Of a DNA stretch of 64,000 nucleotides, positions 32,140 to 41,874 are shown in pieces (position 1 is the first letter of the stretch; every line of letters begins with the position of its first letter). Under the pieces are notes generated by a model. That model had not been told where the DNA came from. It ran no database searches and saw only the letters and a list, made by a program, of their open reading frames with translations. This DNA comes from Adiantum capillus-veneris (Eukaryota; Streptophyta; Polypodiopsida; Polypodiales; Pteridaceae): positions 111,474,049 through 111,538,048 of the forward strand of contig CM043953.1 in assembly GCA_014529385.2 (NCBI GenBank). Direction: 5' to 3'. The translations under genes were made by a program, and so were the position numbers.

Positions 32140-33699
32140 ATGCACTTACGCTCTGGGCGGGTGCTAGAACACGATCACATTGGTAGTGCCTCTGTTCATA
32201 CGGACACCCATTACCCATCCACGATAAGCTCTAGACCCTCAGCGGGGACACAAGGTAGCACCACCCAAGACCCTAAAATAGCCGCTAGTGATTCCTCCTC
32301 CGACTCAGAAATCATGGAAGCATACCCTACCCAAAACACTGAGAGAGAAGGCCATGCACCTCCCGAAGCTCCACAGCCTAGTACTAGTATGTTTAGCCGT
32401 TTCATGGAAACATTAGGTAGAGTTGCTCGCTCGGAACCTGATGCAAATGAAGCACACGAAGGGGGTGGGGAAGTGGACTCTCCTTTCACATCGCACGTGG
32501 ACCCCACGCCCCCAAAGAGTGTCCATGTGGATATCCTGCCAACTTCTTACCAAGAAGGCCCTGTTGAGCTGCCTCCTTCAGAAGTTCCCTCTAGAGTACC
32601 GTTGGTGACAAGTAAAACCACGGGGAGCAACATTGCTTCTACCTCACAAGAAACCATTAACACGTCGACTCTAGAAGGATTGTTCATTAATGATCATTGG
32701 ACATACGACCTCCACACTGAGGTGTTGACGGATCTACACTCTGGCCACGCCTACCATGTAGGATGGATAGAGATTGTACAATCCACCTCTAGTGCCACGA
32801 GCATCGAAGATCAACAGAAAATGATCTGTAATGTTATCCATGGCATTATTCAATCAGAAAGGCAAAACCGAGGGGTAAATATACTCTCAACTGGCCCCAT
32901 GAGATTTCTGGATACGAGCAAGGCTCAACAGCCTACTCTATCACAAATGGAGACTCCTCTAATGAGCCCCATGGACCCATCTTACGTCATTTCACCTGGG
33001 GTCTCTATGCAATCTGAGCCTCCGAGCGAAAACTTTAGCTTCCCTAACTTGGCTCAACCCTCTATTAAGGAAAACACAGTGCTCACTCCAGGGATAAGCC
33101 TGACAGAGAATGTACCGATGACATCTACGGTTAGCGCAGTGCCACTACCTAGTGTCGTAGTACCTAATATGGGGCCTCGACCATATGTGCCTCTAGCCCC
33201 TTATGTACACATGGCCCCCACACCTCCAATTGTACCACTTGCTTATGCTCCTCGAGTGCCGCTCCCTAGCCCTTATCCGAGTGGACCTATGTCCGGTTAT
33301 GTTCCATATCCTGCATCATCCACACATATGCCAAGACCGGCACCCGTTCCTCTCCCACATATGATTCCAAGAGTACCTCCACCGGCCCTGCCTCCTCACA
33401 TAGGTGACTTGGCAGCGTTTGCTCAAACCATAGGTGGATCTATCGCGGAAAATATGCGTCACGCATCTGATAGAGAGCCTAGAAGTAAGGCAGTACAAAT
33501 TGCCAAACTCACGCAAAAATTCAATGGGGACGAAGATGCTAGAAAACACATTGAAGTGTTTGAACAAGTATGTGATTCCTTAGGGGAACGCAACGAACTA
33601 CATAAGTGCAATGCCTTAAGCTTGACATTAAGTGGGAAGGCTGGAGATTGGTATAGAACCCTAAGGGTGGACGAGAAAACAATCTACCCTACCCTTTGA
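32140..33699 (+). CDS. B Gag, N-terminal part
   Basis: The ATG at 32140 starts MHLRSGRVLE, conserved in B' (minus, 42556), which supports the start. The first 390 residues are Ser/Thr/Pro-rich and low in structure; a Pro-rich segment lies around residues 340-425. The retrotransposon Gag capsid domain starts near residue 450 (AKLTQKFNGDEDARKHIEVF, LSGKAGDWYRTL). The frame ends with TGA at 33697-33699 in the middle of this domain, and the same frame continues directly afterwards. Trp would fit the domain at the stop position. The protein would package element RNA in a particle. Either a point mutation or readthrough explains the stop. Confidence 0.8.
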   Translation: MHLRSGRVLEHDHIGSASVHTDTHYPSTISSRPSAGTQGSTTQDPKIAASDSSSDSEIMEAYPTQNTEREGHAPPEAPQPSTSMFSRFMETLGRVARSEPDANEAHEGGGEVDSPFTSHVDPTPPKSVHVDILPTSYQEGPVELPPSEVPSRVPLVTSKTTGSNIASTSQETINTSTLEGLFINDHWTYDLHTEVLTDLHSGHAYHVGWIEIVQSTSSATSIEDQQKMICNVIHGIIQSERQNRGVNILSTGPMRFLDTSKAQQPTLSQMETPLMSPMDPSYVISPGVSMQSEPPSENFSFPNLAQPSIKENTVLTPGISLTENVPMTSTVSAVPLPSVVVPNMGPRPYVPLAPYVHMAPTPPIVPLAYAPRVPLPSPYPSGPMSGYVPYPASSTHMPRPAPVPLPHMIPRVPPPALPPHIGDLAAFAQTIGGSIAENMRHASDREPRSKAVQIAKLTQKFNGDEDARKHIEVFEQVCDSLGERNELHKCNALSLTLSGKAGDWYRTLRVDEKTIYPTL

Positions 33700-33702
33700 A
33701 GG

Positions 33703-35172
33703 TTGTTTCTAAAGGAGTACATACGAGAAGGTGTGCTTTGGGGTGTAGCATCTCAGCTACAGAAGGCCGAACGTAAGGAAGGAGAGTCAGTAAGGGACTT
33801 CATTAGTCGTCTAAAGCACTTAAACTCTCGTTGCCCTGTAAATGAGCGCTTCAACAATAACCAATTGCTTGATCGATTCATTCGAGGGTTGAGGAATGAA
33901 GGAATCTATAATGGACTAGTGATTAGAGGTATCACAACCTGGGAAGATGTCACTGCCAATGCAATCCAACTAGAGGACAACTTGATGATAGCAGGCATGA
34001 GGGTGTCTACTGACACGAGATCCACTAGCTCACAAGCCATTGAGTATGAACCCATGACTGCAAAGCCCATTGCCAATGAGATAAAGGTATTTGAGACATT
34101 CTTGACAGACCTCACCAAGGCAATCCAAGAGTCTCTTAAGGATAATCGACCCCCTCAAAATAGTCACATGTATCCAAGAAGGGAGCAACAATGGTGTTCC
34201 ATTTGCTTAGGTCCACATAGCACTAGTGAGTGCCCTACGTTTAGAGTAAAATTTAATGGAACTTGCAACGCATGTGGTAGGTATGGTCACCAAGCTAAGG
34301 ATTGTTTAATGATCAAACGTATGATGGCAAATAGACCACCTGTAGCCTGGACGGATGCGCCTCGAGCTCCTGTATTGATGCCTGCTCCACCTGTTGAGCA
34401 ACTACCGCAACACATGGTCCCTAGATCTCAAAATGTTGTACAAGCTACACCACTACCACCTCCTGTGCTAGGACCGCAGCCCCCGCATCCAAGAGTCGCC
34501 CCTATGAACCAAGTGGGTTGTGAGCCATCAAATGCTTATGCAGATGGCTGTGAGGAGGAAATAGACACTAGTATTGCCTACGGACTTGATACATTGGAAG
34601 AGTGTCCTATATACTACATGGAAGATTGTTGGGGGCAAGTCAAGCCGGTTTATCAAGCTGCTGCTCTCGCATCCAGAGGTCAAAATATCAACACCCAAGC
34701 TAGGAGGCCACCTCTTCAATGCTACGAGTGTGGTGGACCACATCGAGTAGCGGAGTGCCCTATTAGGCTGCAAAAGAATGCTGCACAGATGCAAGTGAAT
34801 CAAGGGAGCACGTCTGCAATGCCAATACTCACATGTAATCGTTGTGGCATAGATCACTTGATTGCCCAATGCCCCTATAACCCAAATGCGCCTAAAATCA
34901 CACCCCTGAATTTGGTCGAAATTGCTAGTGTGACATCGCCAATACCACCCGTCGCACCCGCTTATGCGATTACACGGTCCATGCTTCAAGGGCCAGGCCA
35001 TATCCTTGAAGAGAGAGATACCGCGTCAGTTATCCAAGCAAAGAAAAAGAAGACACGAAGGAAGAAGTCGCAGAATACGGAAAATTCAAAGCCAAGTTCC
35101 AAAACAAACATAGGAACAGGAGATGACCCCGTGTATATGAATGACCTCGAGGATGATTCAGATTCAGTCTAG
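33703..35172 (+). CDS. B Gag, C-terminal capsid half and four zinc knuckles
   Basis: This is in frame with the preceding segment. It completes the Gag domain (FLKEYIREG, ESVRDFISRLKHLNSRCPV, NQLLDRFIRGLRNEGIYNGL). Four zinc knuckles follow: CSICLGPHSTSEC (34195), CNACGRYGHQAKDC (34264), CYECGGPHRVAEC (34720) and CNRCGIDHLIAQC (34834). Only the second has the usual CX2CX4HX4C spacing; the others are CX2CX3HX4C. A basic KKKKTRRKKS segment and an acidic end (DDSDSV) follow. It ends at TAG 35170-35172, with the frame open again immediately after. Nucleic-acid binding is the expected role. Confidence 0.85.
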   Translation: MFLKEYIREGVLWGVASQLQKAERKEGESVRDFISRLKHLNSRCPVNERFNNNQLLDRFIRGLRNEGIYNGLVIRGITTWEDVTANAIQLEDNLMIAGMRVSTDTRSTSSQAIEYEPMTAKPIANEIKVFETFLTDLTKAIQESLKDNRPPQNSHMYPRREQQWCSICLGPHSTSECPTFRVKFNGTCNACGRYGHQAKDCLMIKRMMANRPPVAWTDAPRAPVLMPAPPVEQLPQHMVPRSQNVVQATPLPPPVLGPQPPHPRVAPMNQVGCEPSNAYADGCEEEIDTSIAYGLDTLEECPIYYMEDCWGQVKPVYQAAALASRGQNINTQARRPPLQCYECGGPHRVAECPIRLQKNAAQMQVNQGSTSAMPILTCNRCGIDHLIAQCPYNPNAPKITPLNLVEIASVTSPIPPVAPAYAITRSMLQGPGHILEERDTASVIQAKKKKTRRKKSQNTENSKPSSKTNIGTGDDPVYMNDLEDDSDSV

Positions 35173-35175
35173 ACA

Positions 35176-35799
35176 ATGGAGACTAGAACCAATACCACAA
35201 AGGGAAAGACCGACAAAGAAAACCGTAACATGGAACCAAATGAAAACCGAATAAGAGAAAACCATAAAGAGCCTCTGAAAACACCACAAGTGTTTCCAAA
35301 TCCAATCCAAGACCCCCAAGATAAACCACAGGGGCAAAACGGGAAGAATCGTAAAAAGAAGATTGGGACGTACCCAAACCCTGTAGACGAGATTGAGCAG
35401 GTGAAACTTCTAAGAGGTTTAGTGGAGGAGACTCAAAGGAAACTAGAACCAGAACCCATGCAGGTCAAAATTCATGACACAGTGTTTCCCACGCAAGTTC
35501 ATCCACCCCACATGAACCATAGACCGTTAGCCATTTCTAGTATCATCCAAGAAGGGAGTGAGGACGGGACATCAGAAAGTGAGCATACACCTTTCTTGTT
35601 GGAAAGGATGTTTAACGAAGGAATACCTGATCCCATTGAGGAATATGAGATTCCATCCTCACCAGTTCTTAGTCAAGGACCTACACCCTGCAAAACGCCA
35701 ATGAATGTTGCCAAACTAGTGGACTTCATGTCTTCTGAGGTCCGAACCACGATCATAGCAAAGCTGTATGGAGATCCTGAGTTATTCCTTGCACTTTGA
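35176..35799 (+). CDS. B polyprotein linker between Gag and protease
   Basis: Same frame as the neighbours. It is highly charged and rich in N, K, P and E, with no domain recognised. Toward its end NVAKLVDFMSSEVRTTIIAK may be a structured segment. It ends at TGA 35797-35799, after which the frame stays open. It is probably a disordered linker of a Gag-protease polyprotein. Confidence 0.55.
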   Translation: METRTNTTKGKTDKENRNMEPNENRIRENHKEPLKTPQVFPNPIQDPQDKPQGQNGKNRKKKIGTYPNPVDEIEQVKLLRGLVEETQRKLEPEPMQVKIHDTVFPTQVHPPHMNHRPLAISSIIQEGSEDGTSESEHTPFLLERMFNEGIPDPIEEYEIPSSPVLSQGPTPCKTPMNVAKLVDFMSSEVRTTIIAKLYGDPELFLAL

Positions 35800-35868
35800 G
35801 CATTCCTTAACGGAGAGCTACGAACGGGATTACCGCAGTTTGCGCAACCAAATAGGCCTGACTCGATT

Positions 35869-37320
35869 ATGATTGATGAGGAAAATCATGTGCAATCACT
35901 TGACTTAGATGGACACGAGTCTGTGATCGAGGTACCCATTAACGAATTAGGGCAGTATTTTGAAGGCGACGAGTCTAATGCGACCCTACCCATCACTACC
36001 AAGGGATTAACTATAAAGGGAATTCTTGATGGTGGTGCGGGAGTTAGCATCGTTACAAAAGATTGTTGGGAATCCATGGGAAAACCCCGCCTCAGTGTTA
36101 CTAACATTGTGGTAAAGATGGCAAATGGTACCATAGCCAAACCTATGGGGATGCTCAAGGATCTTAAGATCAAAGTTCTAGGACACAAGGTACGACATAC
36201 GTTCATTGTAATGGATTTCTCTAAACACCTTATGTCATATGAAATGATTTTAGGACGACCATTCATGAGGGAAGCACAAATGGTTCACGATTGGTCTAAA
36301 AATCATGTCTATTTGCAATTCCAAGACTCTGTCCTTAGAGTGGATTTGGTGACTGGTAAGGTACACCCCTTAGGGAGTAAAACCATTATTGATCATCGCT
36401 CTGACACCACAGTTCACTCGGCCCCACTACAATATTGTTACACTTGTAAGAAGGATACAGACATTGGCCAAGATTCTCCTTACATGGATGTGTTACCGGG
36501 TATGACGGAATCAGACAATGTGGATTGGGTCCACCTAGCATCAACCATAGACACTTGGGGAAATAGGGGGACGACCTGGGTAACACCTGAGGGGGATGAA
36601 ATGCCTATACCCTTAAATATGCTACAAGCAATGCATATCGCTTCCGACAAGACTCATCCTAATGTAACGAAGAAAACATACAAGTGGGTCCCTAAAGCTT
36701 CTTTAGTGACCATAGCTAGTGCAAAAAAACAGAAGCCTTGTAAGAAATGTACCACTCGCTCCAAGAAAAGTAAGAAAATGTTGCGATGGATCCCTAAACG
36801 ACTATTGGAAGCCCAAGGCTACTATCAAGGAAATGATCAAATCTGGGTGCCAAAATGTAGATTGTGCTCTTACCTATCACCTGACCCAAGTGAGCCCAAT
36901 CCCGTATCTCCAAAACGAATCAATGATCGTGGAAAGAAAAAGATCACAGAATGCTACACACCCGCTCCCGAGCTAGTTTGGGTACCAAAGAAAGAACGAT
37001 TTGTTCCACCTAGCTCAGGAAGGGGGGAGTCCCATGAAGATTCTAGCTCATCATGTAATACATCCATAGAGGTAAAAGCTTCTACACAACCTCCATCTAT
37101 AGTAGTGGACCTCCATGAAGCTACAAAAGAATCCACACCTCTCAGTGTTCAAGAATCACCTGATGAACCACTTCAAGTTCGATCTTGGGAGAGTACCTTA
37201 CCACCCTTGCAGCTTGACAAGGCACCTAGGGTAATAGAAAACTACTGGCAAAAATCCTCACCTATTACCAACTGGAACAATTGGTTTCAAAGGGTGACAA
37301 GCTCATTTCAAACGGTATGA
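35869..37320 (+). CDS. B retropepsin and W[VI]PK-motif region
   Basis: The frame is open from 35800; the given start is only the first ATG. The aspartic protease has ILDGGAGVSIV (catalytic Asp codon 36028-36030) and later YEMILGRPFMREAQMV, the I-L-G-R-P motif, so it is a plausible complete retropepsin of about 120 residues. Behind it comes a Cys/Lys/Trp region with four motifs: KWVPK (36682), RWIPK (36783), IWVPK (36841) and VWVPK (36976), plus CKKC and CRLC pairs. The C-terminus is Ser/Pro-rich and ends WNNWFQRVTSSFQTV. The stop at 37318-37320 has no RT beyond it. The role of the W[VI]PK part is unknown. Confidence 0.8.
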   Translation: MIDEENHVQSLDLDGHESVIEVPINELGQYFEGDESNATLPITTKGLTIKGILDGGAGVSIVTKDCWESMGKPRLSVTNIVVKMANGTIAKPMGMLKDLKIKVLGHKVRHTFIVMDFSKHLMSYEMILGRPFMREAQMVHDWSKNHVYLQFQDSVLRVDLVTGKVHPLGSKTIIDHRSDTTVHSAPLQYCYTCKKDTDIGQDSPYMDVLPGMTESDNVDWVHLASTIDTWGNRGTTWVTPEGDEMPIPLNMLQAMHIASDKTHPNVTKKTYKWVPKASLVTIASAKKQKPCKKCTTRSKKSKKMLRWIPKRLLEAQGYYQGNDQIWVPKCRLCSYLSPDPSEPNPVSPKRINDRGKKKITECYTPAPELVWVPKKERFVPPSSGRGESHEDSSSSCNTSIEVKASTQPPSIVVDLHEATKESTPLSVQESPDEPLQVRSWESTLPPLQLDKAPRVIENYWQKSSPITNWNNWFQRVTSSFQTV

Positions 37321-38937
37321 TCTACCCAAGGAAGGGGGGAGTGTTTGCTGACAGTCATCATTCATTTGTTTCCCTCTCAACCTTTTTCCCTGACCTCTTA
37401 ATCTCCGATCTTAGGGAATGTACATATAAAGCTTTATACTCACAAAAAAAACAAAAAAAAAAGAGCAAGAGCAATTAGCAAACGAGTATGCACATTAAAG
37501 TCAAAACATTGACTCAGACCTACACATGTCACATCTGGTACAGTGAAACAGAAACCTATGCCATAAAACACCTTTGATCCTCATCACTTGAGTGATGGAG
37601 GGTAGGTAAGATTAGTACGATAGGAGTGTTTCTGTTTTAGAGTTGAGTGATTAGCAAAGATCTCTTTTCCCACTAATGTGCCTCCTGGAGGTATTCCTTT
37701 TGTTTCCTAGTGTGTACAGGAGCGTGTTGCTATTGATAGGATTTGGACCTTCATGGAATCTTTATCTCGACTCACTCTTCAAATCAAGCGCAACCATCGA
37801 CACAAACAGGTGTTTCTTGTCCATTAGCATTGCCTTTATCTTTTTGCATCCATGTTTGTCTGCTTTGATTGTGATTGGTAGCATAATATTCAACGCATTT
37901 GCTTACTATCAAACATTTAATTCAATGTAATGTTTTGTCATAATCACTTGTCTAGGTTTAAAAATCAAGCAGTCCGACTAAGCTAGTTTGACCAAGTTAG
38001 GTGTTAGAGATCTTCTCTTAATACCATGGGGAATGCCTTCCTAATAAGCAATGGTTACTTAGGTTCTTAATCCGATTTAGGCAGCATTGTATGAAATGTA
38101 CTAGGGCTTTCTAGTGGGCTTAACACTAGTGACCTTTAGCTTAAGTATTATAAAGGGAGTTTACTAATGTGATGAGCCTGGGGAATGTAACAGTGTTATA
38201 TGATCCCCCAAAGTTACAAAATTTAAATGCTGAAAATGAACAAGCAAAAAATCAAAGTGCCACAATGTAAAATTTTAAGCATGAAGAGAAATCCCTGCTT
38301 AAATTGGTACTTCACTCACATGTATCGCCTATGGTACTAGAGCCCTAGAGGTTCCCAGTGTGGGAGCTTTTCCTTGAGAAGCAAAAAACCCAAGGCATAC
38401 AAAATAAGCACACACATCATAATTGAATCAATGTGAAAAGACTTTGGGGGGTCAAAGAAAAAGTAATCAGACAGGCGATGATTTCATGAGAAATTCCTTT
38501 TATGGTAGCTTAACTACAAGGTTTTCTAGATATAGCCTCTAGTCAGCCCTCGAACATGAATACTTGGCTCTCGCGATTAAACAACTTAATTGACCACAGA
38601 AAATTAAGAAGCTTACCCATGGTATTATTATTCGATCTCTAGTGCTTTTCGACCGTCAAATTAGCGACCCCAGACTTGTTTAATTTTCTACCTTTACATC
38701 TGTTTATGCATTTGATTACATTGCAATTTAATGTTCATTGCTGACAAATTGTTTGAAATTCTTTTTCCAATCAATGTGTCTACCTAAAACTGCATATGCT
38801 TTTTAAGAGAATGCCATTACTGTGCCAATGTTGTTTGATTTTGCAGTGACTGAAGAAGGCTAAGGACATTCATCTCAAATGCTCTTCCACCTCGACGAAC
38901 CAGCTTCAACTCAATAGCTTCCGAGGACGGAATCTAC
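37321..38937 (+). other. 3' non-coding region of B
   Basis: 1.6 kb between the protease frame and the polypurine tract. It starts with a purine block (AAGGAAGGGGGGAGTGTTTG) that looks like an extra polypurine tract. A hydrophobic 84-codon frame lies at 37676-37930. The rest is AT-rich and is shared with B' in reverse (39590-40260 and 25269-25753). No RT or integrase remnant is visible. Confidence 0.7.
37676..37930 (+). CDS. small hydrophobic open frame, doubtful
   Basis: 84 codons with two strongly hydrophobic stretches (FLLFPSVYRSVLLLIGFG and FLHPCLSALIVIGSIIF). It sits downstream of the protease, where some retroelements carry an env-like frame. The same region in B' is shorter and has no open frame, which argues against function. 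Most likely a chance frame. Confidence 0.2.
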   Translation: MCLLEVFLLFPSVYRSVLLLIGFGPSWNLYLDSLFKSSATIDTNRCFLSISIAFIFLHPCLSALIVIGSIIFNAFAYYQTFNSM

Positions 38938-38940
38938 ATC

Positions 38941-38953
38941 AGGAAGGGGGGCA
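38941..38953 (+). other. polypurine tract of B
   Basis: AGGAAGGGGGGCA directly before the 3' LTR start TGTTAACC. Confidence 0.9.
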
Positions 38954-39247
38954 TGTTAACCCTCACGGCTCACGGATACCCATCACCTACGATGGTCGCG
39001 TATTATGTATTTGGTAGAGTCGGGTACCGGGCTTGTCGGTCCAATAAGGAAGGGTAAGAGTGATCGCCAATGAGAGGCGCACTTTAACTTGGACATTCAA
39101 GGGATTAGTTGGCTAAGCATGGGCGCCCAAGTGTGAATGGGGTGAGCTCCTATAAAAGCCAACTAAACCTAATTTTTACTCATTCTCTCATTTGTGCAAT
39201 TGAAGAGTGCTCTTGCTCCATCTCCATCTTCTTCTTCTTCACCTCCT

Positions 39248-39278
<31 letters not shown>

Positions 39279-39527
39279 GAGAGTTGTGTGCGATCGAGCA
39301 TTACGAAGGCACGACGGCGGCGAAGCGGTTGAGCGCGGCACGACTGCAGCTTCTTCTTCATCGCGGCGAGGAATCCACCACGAAGGCGAGCGTAGAGCGG
39401 TGAGTGACACACCCTTTGTTTTCTTGAGCTTGCTAGTTTAGGCTTGTTGTGTGCTTGGAGCCGTTTGTGGCTCGCATACGGTGTATTGGCAAGTCTCTTG
39501 CTTCGACAGTGCGGCAAGGAGCGCACA
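38954..39527 (+). repeat. B 3' LTR
   Basis: 574 bases, nearly identical to 30586-31164. Visible differences are GATGGTCGCG for GATGGACGCG, CATCGCGGCGAGG for CATCGTGGTGAGG, AAGTCTCTTG for AAGTCCCTTG, and GT/GA repeat length. A TATA box lies at 39151. Confidence 0.95.
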
Positions 39528-39532
39528 CTTTC

Positions 39533-39589
39533 CTATATAATGGGGGGTTGGGAGGAGGATCCTATGGTCTAGCATCCCTAGTTCTTACA
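39533..39589 (+). repeat. C 3' LTR, right part
   Basis: It continues the LTR interrupted at 30585 (CTATATAATGGGGGGTTGGG) and ends TAGTTCTTACA like the 5' LTR. Confidence 0.9.
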
Positions 39590-40441
39590 AATTCCCTTTT
39601 CTTTGACACCCCAAAGTATTTTCTCATTGATTTATTTTTTATGTGTGTGCTTATTTTGTATGCCTTGGGTTTTTTGCTTTTGAAGGAAAAGCACCCACAT
39701 TGGGAACCTCTAGGGCTCTAGTACCATAGGTGATACATGTGAGTGAAGTACCAAACCAAGCAGAGATTTCTCTTTCTGATTAAGATTTTACATTTGTGGC
39801 ACTTTGATTTTTTTATTTGTTCGTTTTCAACATTTTAATTTTGTAACTTTGGGGGGGTCATATAACACTGTTACCTTCCTCAAGCTCATCACATTAGTAA
39901 ACTCCCTTTATAATACTTAAGCTAAAGGTCAATAGGGACTAAGCCCACTAGAGAGCCCTAGTACATTGAACACAATTTTGCCTAAATCGGATTAAGAACC
40001 TAAGTAACCATTGATTATTAGAAAGGCATTCCCCATGGTATTAAGAGAAGATCTCTAACACTTAGCTTGGTCAAACTAGCTTAGTTGGATTGCTTGATTT
40101 TGAAACCTAGACAAGTGATTATGAGAAAAAGTACATTGAATTTAATGTTTGATACTAAGAAAATGCATTAAATATTATGCTACCAGTCACAATTAATGTG
40201 CATAATGTCATGTCCTTGTGCATAATGTGTTTTTATGATTTTGTGTTATGTATAGAACTTGTAAGTTTTCAGATTATTGTTTGGTGGCTCTTGCTCTTTT
40301 ACTTTTTTATCTTGTTTTTGTGAGTATAAGGCTTTACATACACATTCCCTAGATTGGGAGATTGAGAGATCAAGGAGGAAGGTTGGAAGGAAGCAAGTGA
40401 ATGATGGATGTCAGCAAACACTCCCCCCTTCCTTGGGTAGA
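39590..40441 (-). other. 3' non-coding region of B', part next to the protease frame
   Basis: It aligns in reverse with about 37321-38470 of element B; TTCCCCATGGTATTAAGAGA and AGCTAAAGGTC blocks are shared. No gene recognised. Confidence 0.8.
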
Positions 40442-41044
40442 TCATACCTTTTGAAATGATGTCGTCACCTTTTGAAACCAATTGTTCCAAGTTGTTATGG
40501 GTGAAGACTTTGACCAATAGTTTTTGACCACCCTATGCGTTTCATCTAGTTGCAAGGGTGTTGAGGTACTCTCCCATAATTTTATTTGCAACGTTGTTGT
40601 AGGTGGTGAACTTACAACCGGAGGTGCAAACACTTTCTTGTTTGTATGGATATGTACAATGGTAAGTGGAGGTTGTGTCGAAGCTTCTATTTCCGTATAG
40701 GAACTACATGAAGAGCAAGAAGCTTCATTTGACTTTCCTGATCCTGAGCTAGGTGGAACAAATTGTTCTTTCTTCGGTACCCAAACTAGCTCTGGAGCGG
40801 GTGTGTGGCATTTCGTGATTTTTTTCCTTTCTGCAATCTTCAATTTGTTTTGGAGCTATAGGATTGGTCTCACATGGGTGAGGTGACAAGTAAGAGCACA
40901 ATTTACGTTTTGGCACCCAAGTTTGATCATTTCCTTCATAGTAACCTTGGGCTTCCAATAGTTTTTTAGGAATCCAACGCAACGTTTCTTTACATTTCTT
41001 GGGACGAGTGGGATATCTCTTACCAGGCTCTTGTCTTTTAGCAC
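40442..41044 (-). pseudogene. W[VI]PK-motif region of B'
   Basis: Three overlapping minus-strand frames together give the same order as element B: LRWIPKKLLEAQGYYEGNDQ, TWVPKRKLCSYLSPHPCE, then ELVWVPKKEQFVPPSSG and a Ser-rich tail ending WNNWFQKVTTSFQKV. Frame changes separate the pieces (near 40850 and 41000). The close match to B, while the adjoining proteases differ, shows that this part is conserved in the family. Function unknown. Confidence 0.8.
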
Positions 41045-41700
41045 GCTAAAGAAGCTTTAGGGCCCCACTTGTATGTTTTCTTTGCTATATTAGGATGGGT
41101 CTTGTGTGTCTCAAGCTTCATTTCAACTAAAGAAGTTGAAGCTCTGGAGAGTTGGGCTATGGGGACATATGGTTCAACCTCCTGGACATGCAATGTTTTG
41201 GGTTTTATTTCCTTAAGAGGCAATATCTTAGGGACTATGGCTTGAGTGGTAGGGTTAAGAGTTAGTTTCTGCATTGTGACACCCGCAGTCTCCCAAACAA
41301 TAGTGCATTTGGTGGTTATCATCCACGTGCATCCTAGGTTTAAATTACCCTCCATAGTTCCAACATGCTTGACCAAAAAGTCTTGAGCTACAACCCCATT
41401 TTCATAACTGACAAAAAAGTGCCAGATTCCAAAAATTGTAGTTTTTTTCTTGTTGAAACCCTTGACTTGGATAATACTCTTAGATAGAGGTGGCTTCCCT
41501 AACTGACACCAAACTCCATAGGATAACAAATTATGTTGAGCTCCTGTATCCAATAATGCGTTATATAGTACTCTCCCATAGAGGCTATTTAGTTCAATTG
41601 GATACCGTAGAGGTGGCTCAGATTCCAATGAATCATTATGAGTGTCTTCAAAAAATGCTTCAGTGACTCCCAGATTAGCCTCTCTTTGGCTTCTAAGACG
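41038..41700 (-). pseudogene. B' retropepsin (DTG type)
   Basis: The minus-strand frame 41628-41038 includes YNALLDTGAQHNLLS, a canonical aspartic protease active site with D-T-G, then a beta-rich stretch (IIQVKGFNKKKTTIFGIWHF) and NLNLGCTWMITTKC near the flap-side motif. It continues toward YVPIAQLSRA and ends in KTHPNIAKKTYKWGPKAS, which joins the W[VI]PK region. Element B instead has D-G-G at the active site and a different surrounding sequence. The upstream border is not defined, so the frame may once have continued from Gag. Confidence 0.75.
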
Positions 41701-41874
41701 TTGTTGTCTTTATCTAGCCTCAACTCTTGCTTGGATCTTTTTAAGCTCTGCCTGTTCTTTTGCTGCCTTCTTTTGATGGATGGCTTGTAACTCTTCCTGG
41801 CTTAGAGGATCATAGTACCTTTTGAATTTACTCCCATTGAGGAATCCAATGGTTTTAACTCCATCTAGAGTCTT

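Larger units (their letters stand above)
30586..39527 (+). mobile_element. B: young gag-protease LTR element without pol
   Basis: 8.94 kb with LTRs of 579 and 574 bases that differ at about four substitutions plus microsatellite length. It is flanked by perfect target duplications CTTTC (30581-30585, 39528-39532). Primer-binding site and polypurine tract are intact. The coding region (32140-37320) holds Gag with four zinc knuckles, a protease and a W[VI]PK region. RT, RNase H and integrase are absent on both strands. Confidence 0.95.
25754..39589 (+). mobile_element. C: short-LTR element inserted in B' and containing B
   Basis: The 5' LTR (25754-25938) is followed by a perfect initiator-Met primer-binding site. 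The 3' LTR is preceded by a polypurine tract and split by element B. Internal length is about 4.5 kb. Flanks GATTT (25749-25753) and AATTC (39590-39594) are at best a decayed target duplication. The surrounding B' sequence is co-linear with element B across the site, which confirms the insertion. Confidence 0.85.
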
